Numbered from the stretch's first letter, positions 17,570 to 27,522 are shown. The stretch: 64,000 nt of DNA from Pseudoduganella umbonata (GCF_014192225.1 NZ_JACHXS010000002.1:496001-560000); one strand, 5' to 3'. Numbers and translations are program-made. The notes: generated by a model not told the origin, from the letters alone.

Positions 17570-19867
17570 CTACCAGAGCCGTGGCACAGAGAACCGCGAA
17601 CACTCGGTCGCAGTTGCCGTGCAAGGCGGCACCACCACACGCAATACCGCGCCGCCGTCGATCACGACCAGCACTCGGGGTGCCAGCTGCACCATCGTCA
17701 CCGGTTGGTTCAGCAAAGCCGGCGACTCGCCGCCGATCGTGCCGAGGCGCGGGCCGGGCTGGCCCGATACGCCGACAACGGGGGATGGATAGATACCCAC
17801 GGAGGAGAACTGGAAACGCTGCAGGGTGCGGTTGCCGACGGTGTATCCCACACCGTCCGGCATCCAGTAGGCATCCCGCCCGGAATATTGCGGGAATTCC
17901 GTGCCGTCGCCTGCTTTCTGGGTAGTTACCACGCCCTGGGGCGTGATGCGGCGCAGGTTGGTGAAGTTGTTCAGTTCATCGGCAACGTACACATTGCCCT
18001 CCTGGTCCGCCGCGTACGCCACCGGGCGCGTGAAGCGCGCCTCGGCACCGGTGCCGTCGCGCTGCTCGTTGCCGTAGCCCGCCGCCGATGCCGCGCCGGC
18101 GAGCAGTGTCAGCTGGCCCTGCGGCGACAGGCGGTACACGGCACCGCCGGCGGTCGTCCTGCCCACGGCGACCGGCACCCTGCGGCTGATGACGAGGCTG
18201 CCGTCCGGCATGGCGACGATGCCCGTGGCGACCTCGGAACCGAACTCGTCCTTCTTGAACGTGGTCACGGTGCCGTCGGTGGCGATCCGGCGCACGGTCA
18301 GGCCGACGACTTCAGGCGCGTTGCCGGCGAAGAAATCGCCGGGCGCTTCCAGCAGGTACAGCGTGCCGTCCGCCGCGTTGGCCAAGGCATGGGGGCGGAC
18401 GAAACGGGCGGCTGCGCCGGTGCCATCGCGCGAGGCCAGGCTGTCGCCTTCCAGTCCGGCCAGCGGCGCGAAATTGCCCTGCGCAGTGCCGCGCCAGATC
18501 TCGCCGCGGCTGGCCAGCAGCAGCGTGCCGTCCGGTGCCGCCCGCAGCAGCGTGTGCGGCGTGGGCGAAGCCGGCACGGGGGCCCGGGCGGCAACCACTG
18601 GATCGGCCACGCGCGCCAGCGACGTCACCACGCCGGCCGCGGTCACGCGCCGGATCACGCGCTGCTCGTCGGGCGCGCTGCCTTCCTTGTCGAGCACCAG
18701 CACGCCGCCCGCCGTGGCGGTGAGCGACGTCGGCCACGAGAAGCGTGCCGCCGTGCCGGTGCCGTCCACCACGGCAGCCACGCGGCCGGTGTCGTCGAGC
18801 CGGCCCGCGACCGTTGTCACGCGGCCGGTGGCCGGATCGACGGCGCGCACGGCGCAGCGGTCCAGCACGTACAGCCTGCCGTCCGTGCCCAGCGCCGCGT
18901 CGATCACGTCGCCGAATACGGCGGCCGCGCCGGTGCCGTCGCGGGGCGTGGCGTCGGCCGTGCCGCCTGCCACCAGTGTCGTTGTCCCGTTGTTCGCGCG
19001 CGAGATGCCATGGCGGCCCACCACGTACAGCGTGCCGGCTGCATCGGTAACGAGGCGCACCGCGTCCTGGGGCGTGCGCGCTGCATCGAGCACCGTGCCC
19101 ACCGACTCGTCGGCGTGAATCACGCGCACGCGGCGCGCATCGGCACCCTGCGCCAGTACATAGACGTCGCCCGCGCGGCCAGGGGCGAGCGACAGCGCCT
19201 CGTCGATGCTGGCAGTGCCTGGGGCGCCATCCTCGCTGCCGCTGAAGTAAGCCCGCGAACTGGTGACCACACCGGGTGTCGTCACCCGGCGCACGACTGT
19301 CTGGCTGTACGATTCATTGACTGGCTCGGCGTCGGCCACGATGGCTTCGCCCCGCGCGTTGAAAGACAGGTCGCGGATACGGGCGAAGCGCGCGGCGGTG
19401 CCCGTGCCGTCGAGCACGCCCAGGCTGCCGAGCGATCCGGCAATCAGCTCCACGCGCGGCGTGCCGGGATCCGGGTAGACGCCGATGCGGATCGGTTTCG
19501 ACACCCCGCCCGCGCTGGCCGTCACGGTCGCCGTGGTCGGTGCCGCGATGCCGCTGGCGGGCGGCGTGTACACGACGGTGCCGCCGGTCGTCGCGGACAG
19601 GCTGCCGGGACTGCCCGCAGCGAGTTGCCACGTCACCGCGCTGCCATCCGAGGCAGAGGCGGAAAGCTGGAACGGGAAGCCGCCGGGCGTTGTCTGCGTG
19701 ACGTAGGCCGTGGTTATCAGCGTCGGCGCGGGGGGAGCCGGAGGCGTCGGAGGCGTCGTGGGCGCGGGGGCATCGCTGCCGCCGCCGCCGCAACTGGCCA
19801 GGAACAGCGGGAAAAACAGGGGGGCAAGACCGGCGCCGATCAACCGGCGCAGCGTGTGTTTCTGCAT
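17570..19867 (-). CDS. Large NHL-like beta-propeller lipoprotein
   Basis: A 765-residue protein with a lipoprotein signal (LFFPLFLASCGGGGSD; Cys about 26), so it is lipid-anchored in the envelope. A Pro/Thr linker and an Ig-like segment (about 45-130) are followed by repeated units of about 55-75 residues carrying DGTG-x-AARF (at least five copies, e.g. DGTGTAARFARI, DGTGAAAVFGDV, DGTGAAARFVRP, DGTGAEARFTRP) and xLYVxD/V strands. This is the signature of NHL/SMP-30-like propellers often seen in Massilia. Ligand and role are unknown. It ends in a Cys-containing tail (PPCTATATECSRF). Monocistronic. Confidence 0.8.
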   Translation of the reverse strand: MQKHTLRRLIGAGLAPLFFPLFLASCGGGGSDAPAPTTPPTPPAPPAPTLITTAYVTQTTPGGFPFQLSASASDGSAVTWQLAAGSPGSLSATTGGTVVYTPPASGIAAPTTATVTASAGGVSKPIRIGVYPDPGTPRVELIAGSLGSLGVLDGTGTAARFARIRDLSFNARGEAIVADAEPVNESYSQTVVRRVTTPGVVTSSRAYFSGSEDGAPGTASIDEALSLAPGRAGDVYVLAQGADARRVRVIHADESVGTVLDAARTPQDAVRLVTDAAGTLYVVGRHGISRANNGTTTLVAGGTADATPRDGTGAAAVFGDVIDAALGTDGRLYVLDRCAVRAVDPATGRVTTVAGRLDDTGRVAAVVDGTGTAARFSWPTSLTATAGGVLVLDKEGSAPDEQRVIRRVTAAGVVTSLARVADPVVAARAPVPASPTPHTLLRAAPDGTLLLASRGEIWRGTAQGNFAPLAGLEGDSLASRDGTGAAARFVRPHALANAADGTLYLLEAPGDFFAGNAPEVVGLTVRRIATDGTVTTFKKDEFGSEVATGIVAMPDGSLVISRRVPVAVGRTTAGGAVYRLSPQGQLTLLAGAASAAGYGNEQRDGTGAEARFTRPVAYAADQEGNVYVADELNNFTNLRRITPQGVVTTQKAGDGTEFPQYSGRDAYWMPDGVGYTVGNRTLQRFQFSSVGIYPSPVVGVSGQPGPRLGTIGGESPALLNQPVTMVQLAPRVLVVIDGGAVLRVVVPPCTATATECSRFSVPRLW

Positions 19868-20099
19868 GAAGGCTCCACTATCTGGTTATGCCGCGGCGCT
19901 GTACCTGGCCGCGCGTGCCGTATTATCTGCCAGCCAACATGCGTGAAAATACGCGCATTCTCACGGCTTACCAATTGTTGCAATTGCAGCACGGCAGTGT
20001 GTCGCTACCATTTGCCATGGGCGGGCACGGTATGATGCCCAGGCAGGCGGCAGGGCTGGCAAGCGGCCCTGGTCATTTCTCTTACGCGAAGGAGCGGGA

Positions 20100-21074
20100 A
20101 TGAAGCTGAAGTCGGTCGCAACGGCATTGCTGGCGCTCGGGATATTTTCCGCCGCCGGCGCCCAGGCGCAGGACGTGGTCAGGCTGGGCAACCTCAAGTT
20201 CGCCCATTACGGCGCGGTCTCCTATATCAAGGAGATCGCACCGAAGTGCGGCATCAAGGTCGAGGAGCACGTGTTCGCGAAGGGGCTGGACGTGATGCAG
20301 GCGATCATCGCCGGCGAACTCGATGTGGGCGCCACGGCGTCCGAGGCGGCCATCTCCGGGCGCGCCGGCGGCGCACCGATCTACGTGGTGGCCGGCTTCG
20401 CCAAGGGCGGCGCGCGACTCGTCGGCCGCGCCGACCTGGCCATGAAGTCGATCAGGGACCTAAAGGGCAAGCGCGTGGGCGTCACGCGCGGCGGCATCCA
20501 GGAAGTGCTGCTGCTGGCCGAGCTGCAGCAGGCCGGGCTGACGGCTTCCGACCAGCCGGGCAAGGACGTGCGCCTGGTGCTCCTGGCCTACGCCGACCTG
20601 AACCAGGCGCTGCTGGGCAAGAACATCGACGCGATGATGCAGTCCGAACCGCAGTCCTCGCAGGCCATCAACAAGGGTTTCGGCAACGAGATCATGAAGC
20701 CGTACAACACGCCGATCGGCGAGCCGGTGCGCACGATGGTGATGACGGAGAAGTTCTACAAGGAACGCCGGCCGGTGGCCGAGAAATTCATGCGCTGCTT
20801 CGTCGAAGCCACGCGGACCTTCATCGACAACAAGGCGGTGGCCGAAAAATACGTGCGCGAAGTGGTGTTCAAGGGCCAGATCACCAAGGACGATTTCGAG
20901 GACGCGATCGGCAATTCGCCGTATGTGCACGACATCTCGGTCGAGCATATCCAGACCACGACGGACGTGATGGTCAAGACGGGCGTCGGCCGCATGAGCC
21001 GCCCGCCGGTGGCCAGGGACTGGGTCAAGACCGACCTGCTGGAGCAGGCCCGCAAGAGCCTCGGCATCAGGTAG
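20100..21074 (+). CDS. ABC transporter substrate-binding protein (NMT1/SsuA/TauA type)
   Basis: A periplasmic binding protein, 324 residues, with signal peptide MKLKSVATALLALGIFSAAG ending AQAQ. The fold is of the nitrate/sulfonate/taurine/pyrimidine-precursor class: VRLGNLKFAHYGAVSYIKEI, MQAIIAGELDVGATASEAAI, DLKGKRVGVTRGGIQEVLLL, and a C-terminal domain with FVEATRTFIDN. The exact substrate cannot be told. AAGGAG sits 6 bases before the ATG. It is first in a three-gene importer operon: permease after 9 bp, ATPase next. CAATTGTTGCAATTG at 19972-19986, about 115 bp upstream, is a possible operator-like palindrome pair. Confidence 0.9.
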   Translation: MKLKSVATALLALGIFSAAGAQAQDVVRLGNLKFAHYGAVSYIKEIAPKCGIKVEEHVFAKGLDVMQAIIAGELDVGATASEAAISGRAGGAPIYVVAGFAKGGARLVGRADLAMKSIRDLKGKRVGVTRGGIQEVLLLAELQQAGLTASDQPGKDVRLVLLAYADLNQALLGKNIDAMMQSEPQSSQAINKGFGNEIMKPYNTPIGEPVRTMVMTEKFYKERRPVAEKFMRCFVEATRTFIDNKAVAEKYVREVVFKGQITKDDFEDAIGNSPYVHDISVEHIQTTTDVMVKTGVGRMSRPPVARDWVKTDLLEQARKSLGIR

Positions 21075-21083
21075 GGAGGCGGC

Positions 21084-21905
21084 ATGGCGCGCATCGACTG
21101 GCGCGAGGCGGGCATCGGCATGGTGGTGCCGGTGGCCGTGATCGCCGCATGGCAGCTGGCTTCCAGCCAGGAATGGGTGAATCCCCAGGTGCTGCCGTCG
21201 CCGTGGGCGGTGGTGACGAAGTGGGTCGAATACCTGCTGCCGCTGCAGCCGCACGACCCGGCCACGCAATCGTGGCTGGCGTGGGCCTTTTCCGGAGAGC
21301 TGATCCACGATTCGCTCGGCTCTCTATATAGAGTGGTGGTCGGTTTCCTGATCGGCGCCGGGCTGGCGCTGCCGGTCGGCCTGTCGATGGGCGCCAGCCC
21401 GCGGGTGTACGCGTGGCTCAATCCGCTGGTGCAGCTGCTGCGGCCGATCCCGCCGATCGCCTACATTCCGCTGTCGATCCTGTGGTTCGGCCTCGGCAAC
21501 CCGCCCGCCGTGTTCCTGATCGCGCTGGGCGCGTTCTTCCCCGTGCTGATGAATACCATCGCCGGCGTGCGGCAGGTGGACGGCATCTATATCCGCGCGG
21601 CGCGCAACCTTGGCGCTTCGGGCGGCACGCTGTTCGTGCGCGTGATCCTGCCGGCGGCCGTGCCGTATATCCTGTCCGGCGTGCGGATCGGCATCGGCAC
21701 CGCGTTCATCGTCGTCATCGTGGCCGAGATGATCGCCGTCAGCAACGGGCTGGGGTTCCGCATCACCGAGGCGCGCGAATACTTCTGGTCCGACAAGATC
21801 ATCGCCGGCATGTTCACCATCGGCCTGATCGGCCTCGCCATCGACGTGGGCGTGAACCGCCTGAACAACCACCTGCTGCGCTGGCACCGCGGCCTGGAGA
21901 CCTGA
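21084..21905 (+). CDS. ABC transporter permease (SsuC/TauC type)
   Basis: Inner-membrane permease of the SsuC/TauC/NrtB class, 273 residues, six predicted helices. The N-terminal helix GMVVPVAVIAAWQLASSQEW is followed by an unusually long periplasmic loop (about 50 residues, QPHDPATQSWLAWAFSGELI). The conserved EAA-type coupling loop is GVRQVDGIYIRAARNLGASG, and the final helix is MFTIGLIGLAIDVGVNRLNN. It follows the binding-protein gene by 9 bp and precedes the ATPase gene by one base. All three components point to import of an organic anion or N/S source, substrate unknown. Confidence 0.93.
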   Translation: MARIDWREAGIGMVVPVAVIAAWQLASSQEWVNPQVLPSPWAVVTKWVEYLLPLQPHDPATQSWLAWAFSGELIHDSLGSLYRVVVGFLIGAGLALPVGLSMGASPRVYAWLNPLVQLLRPIPPIAYIPLSILWFGLGNPPAVFLIALGAFFPVLMNTIAGVRQVDGIYIRAARNLGASGGTLFVRVILPAAVPYILSGVRIGIGTAFIVVIVAEMIAVSNGLGFRITEAREYFWSDKIIAGMFTIGLIGLAIDVGVNRLNNHLLRWHRGLET

Positions 21906-21906
21906 C

Positions 21907-22716
21907 ATGAGCGCTGGCATGGGCGATCCCCACATTGTTGTTTCGGGCGTCGGCAAGGTGTTCGCCACCGGCGGGCGCGACGTCGTGGCGTTGCAGGACA
22001 TCGACCTGGCGATCCCGCGCGGCCAGTTCGTCTGCCTGCTGGGGCCTTCCGGCTGCGGCAAGTCGACGCTGCTGAACGCGGTGGCCGGCTTCGCGCTGCC
22101 TTCCACGGGCACCATCGTGGCCGACGGCCAGCCGGTCGCCGCGCCCGGCCCGGAGCGCGGCATGGTGTTCCAGGAATACGCGCTGTTCCCGTGGATGACG
22201 GTCGAGGACAACATCGCCTTCGGCCTGCAGATCAAGGGCCAGCCGAAGGGGCAGATCCGCGCCACCGTCGACAAGCTGCTGGCGATGCTGTCGCTGGCGG
22301 ATTTCCGGCAGCGCTACCCGAAGGACCTTTCCGGCGGCATGCGCCAGCGCGTCGCCATCGCCCGCGTGCTGGCGCTCGATTCGCCGATCATGCTGATGGA
22401 CGAACCGTTCGGCGCGCTCGACGCGCTGACGCGCCGCAACCTGCAGGACGAACTGCTGCGCATCTGGTCCGAACTGCGCAAGACGATCATCTTCGTCACG
22501 CACTCGATCGAGGAAGCGATCTACCTGGCCGACCGCATCGTGGTGATGACCTACCGGCCCGGCACGATCAAGCGCGACATCCTGGTCGACCTGCCGCGGC
22601 TGCGCGATCCCGCAGCCGCCGACTTCAACGCCCTGAAGCGCGAGCTGGGGCTGCTGGTGATGGAAGAGCAGCAGCGGCATCACCACGACGAACTGCGGCT
22701 CGCCGCGGTCGACTAG
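21907..22716 (+). CDS. ABC transporter ATP-binding protein (SsuB/TauB type)
   Basis: The energising ATPase of the importer, 269 residues. Walker A GPSGCGKSTLLNAVAGF (about residue 45), Q-loop FQEYALFPWMTVEDN, signature LSGGMRQRVAIARVLALD, Walker B LMDEPFGALDALTRRNLQ and H-loop VTHSIEEAIYLADRI are all intact. The C-terminal extension is short with an HHHDELRL end. The gene starts one base after the permease stop. Downstream, after 21 bp, is an inverted repeat of the GGGACGGACCC type that could end the operon transcript. Confidence 0.95.
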   Translation: MSAGMGDPHIVVSGVGKVFATGGRDVVALQDIDLAIPRGQFVCLLGPSGCGKSTLLNAVAGFALPSTGTIVADGQPVAAPGPERGMVFQEYALFPWMTVEDNIAFGLQIKGQPKGQIRATVDKLLAMLSLADFRQRYPKDLSGGMRQRVAIARVLALDSPIMLMDEPFGALDALTRRNLQDELLRIWSELRKTIIFVTHSIEEAIYLADRIVVMTYRPGTIKRDILVDLPRLRDPAAADFNALKRELGLLVMEEQQRHHHDELRLAAVD

Positions 22717-22737
22717 GCTGCCAGAAACAAATAAATA

Positions 22738-22787
22738 GGGACGGACCCTGTTTTCCAGGAAATTTCCATAAAAACAGGGTCCGTCCC
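22738..22787. repeat. GGGACGGACCCTGTTTT inverted repeat
   Basis: Perfect 17-bp arms (22738-22754 and 22771-22787) enclose a 16-base spacer. It has the same architecture as the GGTGACAGACACC element but different arm sequence. It follows the ABC operon stop by 21 bp and precedes ypjD. Confidence 0.85.
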
Positions 22788-22846
22788 CATTTTTCAGGAA
22801 ATATTGCCCAGCCGCCCGCATGGCCGCGTTAGTGTAAACTGCGCGG

Positions 22847-23650
22847 ATGCAGACCATTCTTTTGATCGCAGCCGCGCTGCTGTACATCGTGTGCGCCCTG
22901 TTGCCTGCCGCGAAGGCCAGGCCGATTGCCGCCGTCACGGCGCTGGCCTGGCTGGTACATGGCGCCGGCCTGTGGATGGATATCGTGGTGCCCGGCTCGC
23001 TGCGGCTCGGTTTCGCGGCGATGCTGTCGTCGGCGCTGTGGATCTCGGTGGGCGCCTACTGGATTGAAAACCGCAACTTCTCGCTCGACGGCCTGCGCCG
23101 CATGGTGATGCCGTGCGCCGCCATCGCGTGCGCACTGCAGGCACTGTTCCCGGGCGCGCTGATCGCGCTGGAGGGCCGCTCGCAGATGTTCGGCTGGCAC
23201 ATCGCGGTGGCCACGCTGGCCTACAGCACGCTGACGATCGCCGCGTTCCACGCCGTGCTGATGGCATTGCAGGAGTCGCGGCTGCATACCCGCAGCGAGC
23301 AGGTCACGTTCCTGTCCGCCGCGCTGGACCAGCTGCCGGCGCTGCTGACGATGGAAAAGCTGCTGTTCCGCCTGATCGGCTTCGGCTTCGCGCTGCTCAG
23401 CCTTACCGTCCTGTCCGGCATCGTGTTTTCCGAGCAGCTGTTCGGCCAGGCGCTGAAATGGGACCATAAATCCGTGTTCACGCTGCTGTCGTGGATACTG
23501 TTCGCGGCGCTGCTGGCCGGCCGTCACTTCCGCGGCTGGCGCGGCAAGACGGCGCTGTCGTTCACGCTGGCGGGCTTCGCCACGCTGCTGCTGGCCTATG
23601 TCGGCAGCCGTTTTGTTCTGGAAGTAGTGCTACACCGAGGTTTCGCATGA
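22847..23650 (+). CDS. YpjD-like / CcsA-family inner-membrane protein
   Basis: A 267-residue polytopic membrane protein of the cytochrome c assembly (CcsA/HemX) family, resembling E. coli YpjD. Eight helices are apparent. The family's Trp/His features are seen in FGWHIAVATLAYSTLTIAAF, FGQALKWDHKSVFTLLSWIL and GRHFRGWRGKTALSFTLAGF (conserved His residues that may bind haem). The precise role is not settled. The stop overlaps the ATG of the PP0621-like gene by 4 bp, and pilS-pilR follow, an order common in Burkholderiales. Confidence 0.9.
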   Translation: MQTILLIAAALLYIVCALLPAAKARPIAAVTALAWLVHGAGLWMDIVVPGSLRLGFAAMLSSALWISVGAYWIENRNFSLDGLRRMVMPCAAIACALQALFPGALIALEGRSQMFGWHIAVATLAYSTLTIAAFHAVLMALQESRLHTRSEQVTFLSAALDQLPALLTMEKLLFRLIGFGFALLSLTVLSGIVFSEQLFGQALKWDHKSVFTLLSWILFAALLAGRHFRGWRGKTALSFTLAGFATLLLAYVGSRFVLEVVLHRGFA

Positions 23651-23916
23651 CACGTATCCTGTTCTGGCTGGCGCTCGCGCTGCTGGTGTATTTCGCCATC
23701 CGCTCCAAGCTCAAGCAATCGCAGCGCCGGCAGCAGCAGCAGTGGGAGGAGCAGCAGCGCGCGCAGCAGCGGCAAGCGCAGTCCGCATCGCGCGAAGTGG
23801 CGCAGCCCGAGGCCATGCTGCGCTGCGCCCACTGCGGCGTGCATTTCCCGGCCTCGGAAAACGTGCCCGCCAACGGGCGCGATTACTGCAGCCCGGCCCA
23901 TGCGCCATTGAAATGA
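23647..23916 (+). CDS. PP0621-family small membrane protein
   Basis: An 89-residue protein with one N-terminal helix (ILFWLALALLVYFAI), a basic Gln-rich stretch (RRQQQQWEEQQRAQQRQAQ) and a C-terminal zinc-ribbon-like motif: MLRCAHCGVHFPASE gives two Cys, and RDYCSPAH a third Cys plus His. The function of the family is unknown. The ATG overlaps the ypjD stop (ATGA) and pilS starts 34 bp later, so it belongs to the same operon. Homologues sit between ypjD and pilS in many betaproteobacteria. Confidence 0.85.
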   Translation: MTRILFWLALALLVYFAIRSKLKQSQRRQQQQWEEQQRAQQRQAQSASREVAQPEAMLRCAHCGVHFPASENVPANGRDYCSPAHAPLK

Positions 23917-23950
23917 CGCCGCAGCGGTCCGCGCGACGGCTCCAACGCCG

Positions 23951-25666
23951 GTGACCGATTCCCGCTTCAGGACGGGACTGAACGCCGCCAGCCCGCTGCC
24001 GGCGCTGTCCCCCGCGGCCCGCGACACATTCTGGCGCTCGCTGCAAACGCTGAACGCCACGCGTGTCGTCATCGCGCTGGTACTGCTGGTCTACCTGAGC
24101 TTCGACAGCCGCGGCCCGCAATCGACCGGCGCCTTCCTGTACGCGCAGACCTGCGCGTCGTACCTGCTGCTGGCCATCCTGTTCGCGCTTACCGCTGCCT
24201 GGTGGCGGCGCCGTTTCATGCTGCAGCTGCTGTCCCAGATCACCTGCGACCTGGTCGTCATCTCGCTGTTGTATACAGCGGGCGGCGGCGTGCGCAGCGG
24301 GCTGGCGATCCTGTACCTGTTCCCGCTGGCCGGCTGCGCGATCCTCGCGCCGCTGGTGCTGGCGCTGTTCTGGGCCGCGCTGGCCTCGCTGTTCATGCTG
24401 GCCGAGAGCACCTGGCGCGCGCTGGAAGGCGACGGCGACAAGGCCTTGCTGCAGGCCGGCCTGTATGGCGCGGCCTTCTTTGCCGCCGTGCTGGTGGTGA
24501 ACCGCATGGCCGCGCGGCTGATCAAGCAGGAAGAGCTGGCGGTACAGCGCGGCATCGAGATCGGCTTGCAGCAGGCCGTCAACCGGCTGGTGATGTCGCA
24601 GGCGGGCGACGGCATCGTCGTCGTCGGGCCGGATGGCGAACTGCTGGCCGACAATCCGGCGGCGCGCCAGATGCTGGGCCTGTCCGGCGCGCTGGGCCTG
24701 CGGCTGGGCGCGATGCCGTCGCTGCACCCGGTCGCGCAAGCCTACGAGGACTGGCGTGCCGACCCGGCCCGCCATACCGTCTACGTGACGATCAAGCCGT
24801 ATACCGATCCGGCCCTGCAGGACCTGACCACGGCCTGGAGCGTGCGCGCCGACCTGGCCGCGCACCTGAAAGTGCGCTTTGCCGCCGCGGAAACCATCGA
24901 GCTGGGCACCGAGCGCAACGTGATCTTCCTGCAGGACGTGACGGCGATCGAAAACCAGGCGCAGCAGCTGAAGCTGGCGTCGATGGGCCGGCTCACCGCC
25001 AGCATCGCGCACGAGGTGCGCAACCCGCTGTCGGCGATCGGCCATGCCAATTCGCTGCTGGCCGAGGACCTCGACACGCCGGTGCATGCCCGGCTGCTGA
25101 AGATCATCGGCGACAACGTGGCGCGCGTGAACCGGATGGTGGAAGACATCCTGCAACTGTCGCGCAAGGCGCACGTGCACGGCGAGCCGCTGGCGCTGGC
25201 CGCGCTGGTGGCCGAGCTGAAAGCCGAGTTCGACGAGACCCACCGGCTCGATCCGCAGGTGCTCGACATCTCCAGGGTTGCCGACGTGACGGTGCGCTTC
25301 GACCCGCTGCACCTGCGCGAAGTGCTGCTCAACCTGCTGGGCAACGCGATCCGCTATGCCAGCCGGCAGCCGGCGTCGATCCGGCTGTTCGTGGTGCGGC
25401 TGCAGGGCCGCCCGCCGGAGCTGCACGTGCAGGACGACGGCCCCGGCATCTCCACAGAAGTGCGGGCCCACCTGTTCGAACCGTTCTACACTACCTCGTC
25501 GAAAGGCACCGGCCTGGGCCTGTACCTGGCGCGGGAGCTGTGCCTGAACAACGAGGCGATGCTGGACTACGAGTACCGCCTCGATGCCGGCCCGGTGGCC
25601 GTGCCGGTATCGTCCGGCCGGTTCGTCATCACGTTCGCGCACCTGTCACGAGACGATAAAGCATGA
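23951..25666 (+). CDS. pilS: PilS, sensor histidine kinase of type IV pilus expression
   Basis: A 571-residue sensor kinase with six N-terminal membrane helices (to about residue 185: VVIALVLLVYLSF, YLLLAILFALTAAWW, FMLAESTW), a PAS-like domain (about 205-320), H box SIAHEVRNPLSAIGHANSLL (His about 355) and ATPase motifs NLLGNAIRYA, DDGPGIS, TGLGLYLAR. The layout and the adjacent NtrC-type regulator match PilS-PilR, which controls pilin transcription. The frame starts at GTG with no good ATG nearby. The stop overlaps pilR by 4 bp. The pilin gene itself is not in the window, so the pilus role is by homology. Confidence 0.9.
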   Translation: MTDSRFRTGLNAASPLPALSPAARDTFWRSLQTLNATRVVIALVLLVYLSFDSRGPQSTGAFLYAQTCASYLLLAILFALTAAWWRRRFMLQLLSQITCDLVVISLLYTAGGGVRSGLAILYLFPLAGCAILAPLVLALFWAALASLFMLAESTWRALEGDGDKALLQAGLYGAAFFAAVLVVNRMAARLIKQEELAVQRGIEIGLQQAVNRLVMSQAGDGIVVVGPDGELLADNPAARQMLGLSGALGLRLGAMPSLHPVAQAYEDWRADPARHTVYVTIKPYTDPALQDLTTAWSVRADLAAHLKVRFAAAETIELGTERNVIFLQDVTAIENQAQQLKLASMGRLTASIAHEVRNPLSAIGHANSLLAEDLDTPVHARLLKIIGDNVARVNRMVEDILQLSRKAHVHGEPLALAALVAELKAEFDETHRLDPQVLDISRVADVTVRFDPLHLREVLLNLLGNAIRYASRQPASIRLFVVRLQGRPPELHVQDDGPGISTEVRAHLFEPFYTTSSKGTGLGLYLARELCLNNEAMLDYEYRLDAGPVAVPVSSGRFVITFAHLSRDDKA

Positions 25667-27183
25667 GTTCCACCTCCCGCAGTTCTCCCCGCGTCCTGGT
25701 GGTGGACGATGAAGACGACCTGCGCGACCTGCTGGAGATCACGCTGCTCAAGATGGGACTGGACGTGGACGGCGCGGCCGACCTGGCCAGCGCCCGCGCG
25801 CTGCTGGCCGCGCACGACTACGACCTGGTGCTGACGGACATGCGCCTGCCGGACGGCCTGGGCCTCGACCTGGTGCGCGAGATCGCCGCCAGCGGCCGCA
25901 TCCTGCCGGTGGCCGTGGTCACCGCCTTCGGCAGCGCGGAAAACGCCGTGGTGGCACTGAAGGCCGGTGCCTTCGATTACGTGACGAAGCCGCTGCAGCT
26001 CGACCAGCTGCGCCAGATGGTGCAGTCGGCATTGAAGCTGAACGTGCCCGCCGGCCCCGCCGTGCCGGGCGCGGAGCCGGTGGACAGCCGCCTGAAAGGG
26101 CAATCGGCGGCCATGCAGGCGCTGCGGGCGCAGATCGCCCGGCTGGCCCGCTCGATGGCGCCGATCGCGATCACCGGCGAATCGGGGTCCGGCAAGGAAC
26201 TGGCCGCCCGCGAGATCCATGCGCAGGGCGCGCGCGCCGACAAGCCGTTCATCGCCGTCAACTGCGGGGCAATCCCCGAGGCGCTGATGGAAGCCGAATT
26301 CTTCGGCTACCGCAAGGGCGCATTCACCGGCGCGGCGGACGAGCGCGACGGCTTCTTCCAGGCCGCCAACGGCGGCACGCTGATGCTCGACGAAGTGGCG
26401 GACCTGCCGTTGCCGATGCAGGTCAAGCTGCTGCGCGCGATCCAGGAGCGGCGCGTGCGCAAGATCGGCGCCACCGCCGAGGAACCGGTGGACGTGCGCA
26501 TCGTCAGCGCCACCCACCAGGACCTGGCGCGCTGCGTGGAGCAGGGCCGGTTCCGGCAGGACCTGTTCTATCGCCTGAACGTGATCGAGCTGTCGCTGCC
26601 GCCGCTGCGCGAACGGCTCGACGACCTGCCGGTGCTGACCGGCGCGATCCTGGCCCGGCTGACCGGCGCGGGCGGACAGCCGGCCACGCTGGGGCCGGGC
26701 GTCCTGGAGGCGCTGCGCGGCTACAGTTTTCCCGGCAACGTGCGCGAGCTGGAAAACATCCTGGAACGGGCGCTGGCGTTTTCCAACGACGGCGTGATCG
26801 GCGTGGCCGACCTGGCGCTGAAGGGCGCCAGGCTGGCCGAACCCCAGGCGGCGGCCCCGGCACCCGCGCCTGCCGCGTCGTCGGCCGCGTCGTCGGCCCC
26901 GGTGCTTACGCCGGTTTCCACTCCGGTTTCGGCCCCGGCCGCGGTGCCGCCGGGCGCCCTTGGGCCGGGGCCGGCCGGCGAGCGGATGCCGCCATTGCCC
27001 GACCTGTCGGTGCTGCCCTCGAACCTGCCGGCCTACCTGGAGCGGGTGGAGCGGGAGATCATCGTGCGCGCCCTCGACCAGACGCAGTACAACCGCACCC
27101 AGGCCGCGCAACTGCTCGGCATCAGTTTCCGGCAGCTGCGCTACCAGATGCAGAAACTGGGGATCCAGGAGCCGGAGGGCTGA
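25663..27183 (+). CDS. pilR: PilR, sigma54-dependent response regulator
   Basis: An NtrC-family activator, 506 residues. The receiver domain (about 8-120) has [17 protein letters not shown] and the phospho-Asp in [11 protein letters not shown]. The central AAA+ domain has [15 protein letters not shown], the sigma54 contact loop [26 protein letters not shown] and the R-finger region. The C-terminal Fis-type HTH reads [20 protein letters not shown]. Between AAA+ and HTH is an unusually long low-complexity linker of about 50 residues rich in Ala, Pro, Val and Ser. It overlaps pilS by 4 bp. With sigma54 it should activate pilA elsewhere in the genome. Confidence 0.9.
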   Translation: MSSTSRSSPRVLVVDDEDDLRDLLEITLLKMGLDVDGAADLASARALLAAHDYDLVLTDMRLPDGLGLDLVREIAASGRILPVAVVTAFGSAENAVVALKAGAFDYVTKPLQLDQLRQMVQSALKLNVPAGPAVPGAEPVDSRLKGQSAAMQALRAQIARLARSMAPIAITGESGSGKELAAREIHAQGARADKPFIAVNCGAIPEALMEAEFFGYRKGAFTGAADERDGFFQAANGGTLMLDEVADLPLPMQVKLLRAIQERRVRKIGATAEEPVDVRIVSATHQDLARCVEQGRFRQDLFYRLNVIELSLPPLRERLDDLPVLTGAILARLTGAGGQPATLGPGVLEALRGYSFPGNVRELENILERALAFSNDGVIGVADLALKGARLAEPQAAAPAPAPAASSAASSAPVLTPVSTPVSAPAAVPPGALGPGPAGERMPPLPDLSVLPSNLPAYLERVEREIIVRALDQTQYNRTQAAQLLGISFRQLRYQMQKLGIQEPEG

Positions 27184-27198
27184 ACGGGGCGTGCCGCG

Positions 27199-27280
27199 AC
27201 ACCGGTGTTTGCGTGCCAATCGGAACCGGTGTCCGACACATTTTCCGGGTGATGCGTCCGGAAAAATGTCCGACACCAGT
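27199..27280. repeat. GTGTCCGACAC-type repeat pair after pilR
   Basis: Cores at 27228-27240 and 27265-27277 face each other around CCGGGTGATGCGTCCGG, forming an imperfect hairpin. A partial unit (ACACCGGTGT) is at 27200-27209. The cluster starts 16 bp after the pilR stop. Confidence 0.75.
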
Positions 27281-27493
27281 TGCTTCACGCGCCGGCAAGT
27301 CGCCATGGGGGTACTAAAAAACCAACATTGGCGCGTGTTGCGATGAACCCTGCTGAATGCTTAGGCAGGCGCCCGGTTCTAGCATATTTCCCAGGTTAGC
27401 GTGTGCTCACGCAAGAACGCCTGTTCTTATCGAGGGCTTTAAAAGTCAACTGAATTATTAGCCATTCTGGCAAAAAATTTCCGGCCGTAGCGC

Positions 27494-27522
27494 TTGTCGT
27501 GCGCTATCGCGCTCACTACAAT
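27494..27522 (+). promoter_or_regulatory. Putative sigma70 promoter of nrdAB
   Basis: TTGTCG (27494-27499), a 17-base spacer, and TACAAT (27517-27522). The -10 hexamer lies inside the first NrdR-like box, so repressor binding would block RNA polymerase. The predicted transcript start is near 27529, giving a leader of about 360 bases before nrdA. Confidence 0.6.

Noticed and set aside
17705-20035. 776-codon open frame antisense to the propeller lipoprotein
   Set aside because: The minus strand has a lipobox and regular DGTG repeats; the plus frame is Arg/His/Gly-rich noise.
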